Shown here: piece by piece, positions 52,703 through 60,775 of the stretch
Layout of the letters: each line of letters starts with the position of its first letter
Position numbering within the stretch: the stretch's first letter is position 1
Assembly (NCBI RefSeq): GCF_008639165.1
Contig: NZ_CP029197.1
Location: 4,220,001-4,284,000 of the forward strand
Source: Streptomyces venezuelae ATCC 10712
GTDB lineage: Bacteria > Actinomycetota > Actinomycetes > Streptomycetales > Streptomycetaceae
Length of the DNA: 64,000 bases
Direction: 5' to 3'
The notes under the pieces: generated by a model
The model's database searches: none
Told to the model about the DNA's origin: nothing
What the model saw: only the letters and a program-made list of their open reading frames with translations
Made by a program: the position numbers and the translations under genes

Positions 52703-53275
52703 ATGATCGAGATCCCGTCCGACCTCAACCCGGACCTCGTCCCCCTCGCGTTCCTGCTGGGCACGTGGGAGGGCGCGGGCGTCTCCGACTTCCCCGGCGC
52801 CGAGAAGTGCAACTTCGGCCAGTCCGTGACATTCAGCCACGACGGCCGGGACTTCCTCGAGTACACGTCCCACTCCTGGGTCCTGGACAACGAGGGCAAC
52901 AAGGTCCGCCCGCTGGAGAGCGAGAGCGGCTACTGGCGCATCGACAAGGACCGCAAGGTCGAGGTCGTCATGGTCCGCGACCAGGGAATCGTCGAGATCT
53001 GGTACGGCGAGCTCGCCGACCAGAAGCCGCAGATCGACCTGGCGACCGACGCCGTCGCCCGGACCGCGGCCTCCGGCGCGTACTCCGGTGGCAAGCGCCT
53101 GTACGGCTACGTGAAGAGCGACCTCATGTGGGTGGGCGAGAAGGCGACCCCCGAGGTCCCGCTGCGGCCGTACATGTCGGCGCACCTGAAGAAGGTCGTG
53201 ACGCCGGAGGAGGTCGCGGAGATGGCCCGCAACCTGCCCGACATGCCGGACGACGGCATCGCCTTCTTCCGCTAG
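52703..53275 (+). CDS. nitrobindin-like FABP-family heme protein
   Basis: This 190-aa beta-barrel protein has the nitrobindin signature GTWEGAG near residue 21 and the barrel strands VTFSHDGRDFLEYTSHSW, ESESGYWRIDKDRKVEVVM and RLYGYVKSDLMWVGE. A conserved C-terminal His in YMSAHLKK is the candidate proximal heme ligand. Bacterial nitrobindins bind ferric heme and may handle peroxynitrite or nitric oxide. It is just upstream of nur. Confidence 0.9.
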   Translation: MIEIPSDLNPDLVPLAFLLGTWEGAGVSDFPGAEKCNFGQSVTFSHDGRDFLEYTSHSWVLDNEGNKVRPLESESGYWRIDKDRKVEVVMVRDQGIVEIWYGELADQKPQIDLATDAVARTAASGAYSGGKRLYGYVKSDLMWVGEKATPEVPLRPYMSAHLKKVVTPEEVAEMARNLPDMPDDGIAFFR

Positions 53276-53315
53276 AACCTGGGTCGGCGCGCCGCGCCCT
53301 CCTACACTGGGGGGC

Positions 53316-53777
53316 GTGGTGAGCACCGACTGGAAGAGCGACCTGCGGCAGCGCGGCTATCGGCTGACGCCGCAGCGTCAGCTTGTCCTGGAGGCGGTCG
53401 ACGCGCTGGAGCACGCGACGCCCGACGACATCCTCGTCGAGGTCCGCAGGACCGCGTCCGGGGTGAACATCTCCACCGTCTACCGGACCCTGGAGCTCCT
53501 CGAGGAGCTCGGTCTGGTGAGCCACGCCCATCTGGGGCACGGGGCGCCGACCTATCACCTCGCCGACCGGCACCACCATCTGCACCTGGTCTGCCGGGAC
53601 TGCTCCGAGGTGATCGAGGCGGACGTCGAGGTGGCGGCCGAGTTCACCGGAAAGCTCCGCGAGACCTTCGGCTTCGAGACGGACATGAAGCACTTCGCGA
53701 TCTTCGGCCGGTGCGGGGAGTGCGCGCAGAAGGCCGCCGCCGACCGCGCCCCCGAGAACAGCGGCGGCACGTCGTAG
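53316..53777 (+). CDS. nur: Nur, Fur-family nickel-responsive regulator
   Basis: This 153-aa regulator has an N-terminal winged helix (RLTPQRQLVLEAVDALEH, GVNISTVYRTLELLEELGLV) and a metal-binding dimerization domain. The histidines known to bind metal in S. coelicolor Nur are all present at the same numbers: H33, H70, H72, H86, H88, H90 and H126. Structural-zinc Cys pairs are C93/C96 and C133/C136. TACACT (53303-53308) puts the transcription start at about the GTG, so the mRNA is probably leaderless. It represses nickel uptake and, indirectly, controls superoxide dismutases. Confidence 0.94.
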   Translation: MVSTDWKSDLRQRGYRLTPQRQLVLEAVDALEHATPDDILVEVRRTASGVNISTVYRTLELLEELGLVSHAHLGHGAPTYHLADRHHHLHLVCRDCSEVIEADVEVAAEFTGKLRETFGFETDMKHFAIFGRCGECAQKAAADRAPENSGGTS

Positions 53778-53787
53778 GCTCGTCACC

Positions 53788-54753
53788 ATGAAGAGCCCTC
53801 TGCTGTCCCTGCCCGGCGCCGTCGCCGCCGAAGGCCGCGACGAAGGCGTCGCCGCGCACTACGGCGACCTGTTCCGTGAGCAGCGCGCCCTCGCCGACGG
53901 ACACGGTTTCGTCGACCTCTCCCACCGCGGTGTCGTCGCCGTCACCGGTGACGACCGGCTGAGCTGGCTGCACCTGCTCGTCACCCAGCACATGACCGAT
54001 CTGGCGCCCGGGCAGGCCACCGAGGCGCTGATCCTCTCCGCGAACGGGCACATCGAGCACGCCCTGTACCTCGTCGACGACGGTGCGACGGTCTGGGCGC
54101 ACGTCGAGCCGGGGACGCGCGAGGAGCTCGTCGCGTACCTGGAGTCGATGAAGTTCTTCTACCGCGTCGAGGTCGCCGACCGTACGGACGACTTCGCGGT
54201 CGTCCACCTCCCGGCCGGCTCCATCGCCGAGGTCCCCGAGGGAGCCGTCGTACGGGAGACCCCGCACGGCCGTGACCTGTTCCTGCCCCGGGCCGACCTG
54301 GAGTCCTTCGCGGGCTCGCACGGGCCGGCCGCGGGCGTCCTGGCGTACGAGGCGCTGCGGGTCGAGGCGCACCGGCCCCGGCTCGGTTTCGAGACCGACC
54401 ACCGGACCATTCCGCACGAGGTCGGGCTCATCGGCAGCGCCGTGCACCTGCAGAAGGGCTGCTACCGGGGTCAGGAGACGGTGGCCCGGGTGCAGAACCT
54501 GGGGAAGCCGCCGCGCCGTCTGGTCTTCCTGCACCTGGACGGCAGCGAGGTGCTGCTGCCCGGGCACGGCACTCCGATCCGGCTGGCCGCCGACGGTGAG
54601 GAGGGCCGCCAGCTCGGCTTCGTGACGAGCTCCGTCCGCCACCACGAGCTGGGGCCGATCGCCCTGGCCCTGGTGAAGCGGAACGTGCCGGTGGACGCGC
54701 CGCTGGTCGCCGGGACGACGGCGGCCGCGCAGGAGACGGTCGTCGAGCCGTAG
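53788..54753 (+). CDS. ygfZ: YgfZ/GcvT-like folate-binding protein
   Basis: This 321-aa protein has the diagnostic KGCYRGQETVAR motif and an N-terminal folate-binding fold (LSHRGVVAVTGDDRLSWLH, LSANGHIEHALYLVDDG). YgfZ supports repair or assembly of iron-sulfur enzymes using tetrahydrofolate. TAGGCT (53775-53780), which overlaps the end of nur, lies 7 bp before the ATG, so it has its own leaderless-type promoter. Confidence 0.92.
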   Translation: MKSPLLSLPGAVAAEGRDEGVAAHYGDLFREQRALADGHGFVDLSHRGVVAVTGDDRLSWLHLLVTQHMTDLAPGQATEALILSANGHIEHALYLVDDGATVWAHVEPGTREELVAYLESMKFFYRVEVADRTDDFAVVHLPAGSIAEVPEGAVVRETPHGRDLFLPRADLESFAGSHGPAAGVLAYEALRVEAHRPRLGFETDHRTIPHEVGLIGSAVHLQKGCYRGQETVARVQNLGKPPRRLVFLHLDGSEVLLPGHGTPIRLAADGEEGRQLGFVTSSVRHHELGPIALALVKRNVPVDAPLVAGTTAAAQETVVEP

Positions 54754-54836
54754 CGTCCCCCCGGCAGGTCCCCTGGCAGCGGGCGGCTGTCAGGTCCGGC
54801 AGAGGCCGGGCCCCGGCCGCCACCGGCCGGGCTTCG

Positions 54837-55262
54837 TCAGACGTCGATCAGCACCGTGAACGGGCCGTGGTTCGTGAGCGAGACGCGCATGTCCGCTCCG
54901 AAGCGGCCCGTTTCCACGTGGGCGCCCAGTTCGCGCAGCCGGGCCACCACCTCGTCGACCAGGGGCTCGGCCACCGGGCCGGGGGCCGCGGCGTTCCAGG
55001 TGGGGCGGCGGCCCTTGCGGGCGTCGCCGTAGAGCGTGAACTGGGAGATGACGAGCAGCGGCGCGTTCACGTCCGAGCACGACTTCTCGTTCTCCAGCAC
55101 CCGGACGGACCAGAGCTTTCTGGCCAATTGGGCGGCCTTCTCCGGGGTGTCGTCATGGGTCACCCCGACCAGCACACACAGCCCCTCGCCGGTGATCTCA
55201 CCGACGGTCTCCCCTGCGACGACGACGCTCGCGCCGTCCACCCTCTGCACCACTGCACGCAT
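54837..55262 (-). CDS. dtd: D-aminoacyl-tRNA deacylase
   Basis: This 141-aa enzyme starts MRAVVQRVDGASVVV. The catalytic signatures are SQFTLYGDARKGRRP and, in place of the usual NxGPVT, NHGPFTVLIDV at the C-terminus. It hydrolyses D-amino acids mischarged on tRNA (and glycine on tRNA-Ala). It is convergent with ygfZ and divergent from rsiG; 129 bp separate it from the rsiG start. Confidence 0.95.
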   Translation of the reverse strand: MRAVVQRVDGASVVVAGETVGEITGEGLCVLVGVTHDDTPEKAAQLARKLWSVRVLENEKSCSDVNAPLLVISQFTLYGDARKGRRPTWNAAAPGPVAEPLVDEVVARLRELGAHVETGRFGADMRVSLTNHGPFTVLIDV

Positions 55263-55391
55263 GCGCACCAACCTACCGAGCCGATACGGGTAGGGGCCGA
55301 ACGGGTGCAGAGCGCCTGCACGCGCGCGTGCAGGAGTGGCACCATGCGTGTCAGGCGGTGCGCCTCCGCACCGGTCGAGGGGACGAATCTG

Positions 55392-55991
55392 ATGAGTGCA
55401 CCTGGCACCGGGCCCACGCCGTCCGGTCCCGTACCGCTGACGCGGGCCGGCGGCTCGGCCGCCACCCGCCCGCCCGCGCAGCGGACCGCCGAATCCGCCC
55501 TGCCGGACCGGGCCCGGCCGGAGCTCGGCGCGCTGCGGCTGCCCGAGCTGCGCACGCTGCGCCGGGAGGCGCAGAGCGACGAGGCCGACCTGAGCTACGT
55601 GCGGCGGATGCTCCAGGGCCGGATCGACATCCTGCGGGCCGAGCTGGCGCGGCGGACCGATCCGGAGGCCCCGGTGCTCGACCGGCTCTCCGAGATCCTG
55701 GCCGACGTGCCGTCGCGGCACCGCAGCTCCGCCCGGCACGTGACGCTGTCGACGCCGCGCGGCGAGGAGTACCGGCGGCTGGCGGCCGAGATGCTGTCGG
55801 AGGTGGAGCTGTCGGACCTGACGGCCCGTACGGACGAGGAGCTGCACGCGGCGATGGGCCGGCTTGCGGGGTACGAGCAGCAGATCTCCCGGCGCCGGCA
55901 CCACCTCCAGCGGACCGCCGACGACTGCAGCGCGGAGATCGCCCGCCGCTACCGGGAGGGCGAGGCCCAGGTCGACGACCTGCTCGCCTGA
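55392..55991 (+). CDS. rsiG: RsiG, c-di-GMP-dependent anti-sigma factor for WhiG
   Basis: This 199-aa protein starts at an ATG after GAGGGGACGAATCTG. A disordered N-terminus is followed by two antiparallel-type coiled-coil helices, each with the RsiG signature E-x3-S-x2-R-x3-Q-x3-D: E64, S68, R71, Q75, D79 and E162, S166, R169, Q173, D177. In S. venezuelae these motifs bind a c-di-GMP dimer that locks RsiG onto the sporulation sigma factor WhiG. Both motifs are intact, so the protein should be functional. whiG itself is not in the window. Confidence 0.94.
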   Translation: MSAPGTGPTPSGPVPLTRAGGSAATRPPAQRTAESALPDRARPELGALRLPELRTLRREAQSDEADLSYVRRMLQGRIDILRAELARRTDPEAPVLDRLSEILADVPSRHRSSARHVTLSTPRGEEYRRLAAEMLSEVELSDLTARTDEELHAAMGRLAGYEQQISRRRHHLQRTADDCSAEIARRYREGEAQVDDLLA

Positions 55992-56055
55992 CGGCGGCCC
56001 GGCGCCCGGAAAAACTCGCGTGCGGGTCCGCCGGGGCGCTGCGTAGGGTCGGAGG

Positions 56056-57300
56056 ATGAGTGTCGACGTACGCGCGGTGACGGAGTCCGAGTTCCCCGAC
56101 TGGCAGCGTGCCCTGCGCACCGGGTTCCTCAACCCGCCCGTCGTGACCGACGCGGAGGTCGCCGACCGGCTGCCGCACGTCGACCTGGCCCGGACGCTCG
56201 GGGCGTACGACCGCGGCCGGACCGTCGCGACCTTCCGGTCCTTCCGGCAGGAGGTCAGCACGGTCGGCGGCGGCAGCCTCACCGCCGACGCGATCACCCA
56301 GGTCACCGTCGCCCCGACGCACCGCAGGCGCGGCCTGCTCAGCCGGATGATGGGCGCCGACCTGGCCGCCGCGCGGGAGCGGGGCGACGCGATAGCGACG
56401 CTGATCGCCGCCGAGTACCCGATCTACGGGCGTTTCGGTTTCGGCCCGGCGAGCTCGACCGCCGAGTGGAGCGTGGACGTGCGGCGCGCCGGGCTCGACC
56501 CGCGCCGGTCGGGCCGCCCCGGGGACGGCGGCCGGATCGACCTGACCGACGCCGACGAGATCCGCAAGGTCGGCCCCGAGGTGTACGCGAGGCTCGCCCG
56601 GGTGCGTGCCGGGGTGACCGACCGCACCCCGCGCGGCTGGGACGTCGGCACCGGCCGTGGCGTGTCGAACGAGCCGTGGCGGGAGCCCTATTACGCGATC
56701 TACCGCGCGGAGTCCGGCGAGGTCGAGGGGTACGTGGCCTACACGGCCGACGACAAGTGGGACGACGCCAAGCAGCCGATGAACACGGCGACCGTGCGGG
56801 ACCTGATCGCCGTCACCCCGGCCGCCGAGCGCGCCCTCTGGCACTTCCTCTGCTCCATCGACTGGATCGGCACGGTCCGCTCCGGCTACCGGGCGCCCGA
56901 CGACCCGCTGCCGCTGCTCCTGCCGGACCCGCGCGCCGCGAAGCTGCTGACGTACGCGGACATGCTGTGGGTCCGGGTCCTGGACCCGGTCCGGGTCCTG
57001 GAGAGCCGTGCGTACCCGGTGGCGGACGGTCTGGTGCTGGACCTGCGGGACGGGGACGGCTTCGCCGGCGGGCGCTACCGGCTCGACGCCTCTCCGGACG
57101 GGGTCTCCTGCGCGCGTACGGACGCGTCGGCCGATCTGGCCTTCGACATCGCCGAGTTGGGCGTGCTGGCCTTCGGTGACGAGTCGGCGGTACGGCTCGG
57201 CCGGCTCGGGCGCGTCGAGGAGCTGACGGCGGGCGCCGCGGCCCGCGCCGACCTGCTGTTCCGGACTCCGCTGCGGCCCTTCTCGCCCGACATCTTCTGA
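56056..57300 (+). CDS. Eis-like GNAT acetyltransferase
   Basis: This 414-aa protein has an N-terminal GNAT domain (ITQVTVAPTHRRRGLLSRMM, acetyl-CoA site; ATLIAAEYPIYGRFGFGPAS), a second GNAT-like domain (about 170-300) and a C-terminal SCP2-like domain ending in the free carboxylate PDIF, as in Eis. Eis of mycobacteria acetylates aminoglycosides at several amines. TAGGGT (56044-56049) lies 7 bp before the ATG, consistent with a leaderless transcript. Whether this one acts on an antibiotic is untested. Confidence 0.9.
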   Translation: MSVDVRAVTESEFPDWQRALRTGFLNPPVVTDAEVADRLPHVDLARTLGAYDRGRTVATFRSFRQEVSTVGGGSLTADAITQVTVAPTHRRRGLLSRMMGADLAAARERGDAIATLIAAEYPIYGRFGFGPASSTAEWSVDVRRAGLDPRRSGRPGDGGRIDLTDADEIRKVGPEVYARLARVRAGVTDRTPRGWDVGTGRGVSNEPWREPYYAIYRAESGEVEGYVAYTADDKWDDAKQPMNTATVRDLIAVTPAAERALWHFLCSIDWIGTVRSGYRAPDDPLPLLLPDPRAAKLLTYADMLWVRVLDPVRVLESRAYPVADGLVLDLRDGDGFAGGRYRLDASPDGVSCARTDASADLAFDIAELGVLAFGDESAVRLGRLGRVEELTAGAAARADLLFRTPLRPFSPDIF

Positions 57301-57313
57301 GGTCTGCCCCGGG

Positions 57314-58073
57314 TCAGCGGGTGCGGAGGCGGAAGAGGAAACCCGAGGCGGTGACGGCGAGGGCCAGCAGACCCGCGCACCAGCCGAGCGCGATCCACGG
57401 TGAGTTGCCGACCGGCTGGTCGAGGAGCAGGCCGCGCATCGACTCGATCAGCGGGGTCACCGGCTGGTGTTCGGCGAAGCCGTGCAGCCAGCCGGGCATG
57501 GTGTCGATGGGCACGAACGCGCTGCTCGGGTAGGGGAGGAACATCATCGCGAAGGTGACCGCCCCGGCCGCCTCCGGCGTCCTGGTGAGCAGGCCGATCG
57601 CCGCCGACAGCCAGGACACGGCGGTGATGTAGGCGAGCAGCAGCCCGATCGCGGCGAGCCAGCCGCCCGCCGAGGCGGCCGGGCGGAAGCCGATGGCGAA
57701 GGCGGCGCCGAGGACGAGCGTGGTCGAGAGGGCGTTGCGGGTGACGGAGGCGGCGACGTGCCCGGCGAGGAAGGAGGTCCCGCCGACGTCGAGGGTGCGG
57801 AAGCGGTCGACGACCCCGAGCCGCATGTCCTCGCTGACGGAGAGGGCGGTGCCCGCCGCGCCGAACCCGGCGCAGAGGACGAGCACGCCGGGGACGACGT
57901 AGGTGACGTACCGGGTGCCGGTGTCGATGGCTCCGCCGAAGAAGTAGACGAAGACCAGCATCAGCATGATCGGCAGCATCATCGAGGTGATGACGGCGTC
58001 GAGGTTGCGCCGGCTGAGGCGGATGCCCCGCCCGGCGAGGGTGGTCGTGGCGGTGAGGGCGCCGGTCGGCGTG

Positions 58074-58081
<8 letters not shown>
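57314..58081 (-). CDS. ABC-2 transporter permease, DrrB type
   Basis: This 255-aa permease has six hydrophobic segments and the family motifs RLSRRNLDAVITSMMLPIMLMLVFVYFFGG and SEDMRLGVVDRFRTLDV, then PYPSSAFVPIDTMPGWL. DrrB proteins export daunorubicin-like drugs together with a DrrA ATPase. The ATG overlaps the ATPase gene by 8 bp. It is convergent with the Eis-like gene, 13 bp between stops. Confidence 0.92.
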
Positions 58082-59021
<940 letters not shown>

Positions 59022-59139
59022 GGGCGGACTCCCTGGGTGGCGGGGGTGATTCCCGGTTGGACGGGGTGACCCCACGGTCGGGCGGGGGTGGTCCCCGGGT
59101 GGACGGGGTGACCCCCGATCCCCGGCATGGCGGAACGTT

Positions 59140-59200
59140 CAGCCGTACTGCGTATGCTGTACGCGTTACTGTGTAAGGGTTACGCATTACTAGGATGGGC
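59140..59200. promoter_or_regulatory. divergent promoter/operator for drrAB-like and tetR genes
   Basis: Several overlapping symmetric elements lie here: GCGTA-TGCTG-TACGC (about 59149-59163) and GCGTTAC-N9-GTTACGC (about 59162-59185, one mismatch between arms). TAGGAT (59191-59196) fits a rightward -10. This cluster is the probable binding site of the TetR protein encoded at 59236. Confidence 0.55.
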
Positions 59201-59235
59201 GTCAAGCGTGCGAGGTGGCCGGGAGGCGGCGGGTT

Positions 59236-60036
59236 GTGACGAACGGCGAGGAACGGACGGGCCGGAGTGAGCGGCCGCCGGGCCGGGCCGACGGCGGGAG
59301 CTTCCTGCCGCCGGCCATCGAGGCGGCCTGGGGGCTGCGGGAACGCCCCTCGAAGGGCCCCAAGCCCGGCCTGACCCTGGACCGGATCGTCGCGGCGGCC
59401 GTCGCCCTCGCCTCCGCGGAAGGCCTCGGCGCCGTCTCCATGGGCCGGGTCGCCAAGGAGCTCGGCGCCTCGACGATGTCGCTCTACCGGTACGTCTCCG
59501 CCAAGAGCGAGCTGTACGTCCTGATGCAGGAGGCAGCCACGGGCGCCCCGCCCGCCTCGCTCTGCCCGCCCGGCACCGGGTGGCGCGAGGCGCTGGAGGC
59601 CTGGGCCTGTGCGATCCGCGAGGTCTATCAGCGCAACCTCTGGCTGCTGCGGCTCCCCGTCTCGGGCCCGCCCGCGACCCCGAACCTGGTCGCCTGGTGG
59701 GAGAAGGCCCTCGTCGCCCTGGAGGGCACCGGTCTCGACGCCGGCACCAAGATCTCGGTGACCCTGCTGGTCGGCGGCTTCGTCCGGAGCGACGCCCTGG
59801 TCATGGCGGACCTCGCCGACGTCATCGCCGCGGGCGACGCGGCACCCGACGAGGTCATCGCCCGCTACGGCCGGACGCTGCGGCGGCTGGCCGACCCGGG
59901 GACGTACCCCGAGGTGGCGAGCATGCTCGACTCGGGCGTGATGGACGTCGCCGACGCCCCCGACACCGAGTTCCGCTTCGGTCTCGACCGCATCCTGGAC
60001 GGGATCGCCGTACTCGTGGAAGGACGTGCCTCATGA
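59236..60036 (+). CDS. TetR family regulator (TetR_C-like, exporter repressor)
   Basis: This 266-aa regulator starts at GTG 59236, after GGGAGGCGGCGGGTT; a GTG at 59215 in frame is possible. The helix-turn-helix is GLTLDRIVAAAVALASAEGLGAVSMGRVAKELGASTMSLYRYVSAKSEL. A C-terminal drug-binding-type domain (TetR_C_1) spans about 110-260. It is divergent from the DrrAB-type exporter and coupled to a second TetR gene, so it probably represses the exporter and releases it on binding a drug. Confidence 0.9.
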   Translation: MTNGEERTGRSERPPGRADGGSFLPPAIEAAWGLRERPSKGPKPGLTLDRIVAAAVALASAEGLGAVSMGRVAKELGASTMSLYRYVSAKSELYVLMQEAATGAPPASLCPPGTGWREALEAWACAIREVYQRNLWLLRLPVSGPPATPNLVAWWEKALVALEGTGLDAGTKISVTLLVGGFVRSDALVMADLADVIAAGDAAPDEVIARYGRTLRRLADPGTYPEVASMLDSGVMDVADAPDTEFRFGLDRILDGIAVLVEGRAS

Positions 60037-60695
60037 CCGGGCCGGATTCCCGTCCCGCCGCCCCAGGGCTGCGCGAGCGGAAGAAGGAGCGGACGCGCCA
60101 GGCGCTGTCCGACGCGGCCGTCGCGCTCTTCATGGAGCGCGGCTTCGACGCCGTCTCGGTCGCCGAGGTGGCCGCCGCCGCCGAGGTCTCCAAGCCGACC
60201 CTCTTCCGGTACTTCCCGGCCAAGGAGGACCTGGTCCTCCACCGGTTCGCCGATCACGAGGACGAGTCGGCGCGGGTGGTGACCGCCGGACTCCGCGCCG
60301 GTACGGCCCCGCTCGACGCGCTGTACGCCCACCTGCTCGACGGTCTCGACCGCCGCGATCCGGTCACCGGACTCTGCGACCACCCGGCGGTCCTGTCGTA
60401 CCTGCGGCTGCTCTACGGCACGCCCGCCCTGGTAGGCCGGCTCCACGCGTACCGGATGCGGTCGGAGGCCGCCCTCGCGGACGCGCTGGCCGCCGCCGGT
60501 GCGGAGGGCTCCGAGGCCGCCGATCCGCTCGTGGCGCGGCTCGGCGCCGGGCAGATCGTGGCCGTGCTCGGGGTGCTCGCGGAGGAGAACACCGGCCGGA
60601 TCGCGGCCGGTGAGACGGCCGACGAGGTGGCGGCGGACGCGGTGGCCGCGGCCGGGCTCGCCTTTCGGGTGCTGCGGGAGGGGCTGCCGTACTGA
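60033..60695 (+). CDS. second TetR family regulator
   Basis: This 220-aa regulator starts at an ATG overlapping the upstream TetR stop (ATGA). The helix-turn-helix is RQALSDAAVALFMERGFDAVSVAEVAAAAEVSKPTLFRYFPAKEDL. The C-terminal domain is Ala-rich and unrelated to that of the first TetR. Two different TetR proteins in one coupled unit is uncommon and suggests two signals or two targets. HelR begins 80 bp downstream. Confidence 0.92.
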   Translation: MTGPDSRPAAPGLRERKKERTRQALSDAAVALFMERGFDAVSVAEVAAAAEVSKPTLFRYFPAKEDLVLHRFADHEDESARVVTAGLRAGTAPLDALYAHLLDGLDRRDPVTGLCDHPAVLSYLRLLYGTPALVGRLHAYRMRSEAALADALAAAGAEGSEAADPLVARLGAGQIVAVLGVLAEENTGRIAAGETADEVAADAVAAAGLAFRVLREGLPY

Positions 60696-60716
60696 GCGCG
60701 TACCGATCGCACCCCA

Positions 60717-60768
60717 CCGATCTGTGATCGGGTAAAAAATGTAACCCAGTAACGTTATCGGCTAGGCT
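60717..60768 (+). promoter_or_regulatory. helR promoter with CCGATC inverted repeat
   Basis: CCGATC-TGT-GATCGG (60717-60731) is a perfect inverted repeat. TGTAAC (60740-60745) and TAGGCT (60763-60768) are separated by 17 bp and would start transcription at the helR ATG (60776), which implies a leaderless mRNA. GTAACCCAGTAAC adds a direct repeat of GTAAC at the -35. Confidence 0.6.
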
Positions 60769-60775
60769 TGCCGGA

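Noticed and set aside
59195..59239. 14-codon upstream ORF overlapping the tetR start
   Set aside because: ATG-to-TGA frame ending in GTGA is possible coupling, but the peptide lacks character and no ribosome-binding site precedes it.
60717..60768. Rifamycin-associated element upstream of helR
   Set aside because: The palindrome here (CCGATC-TGT-GATCGG) does not resemble the element as I remember it; only a CTTGCCGG fragment near the start is suggestive.
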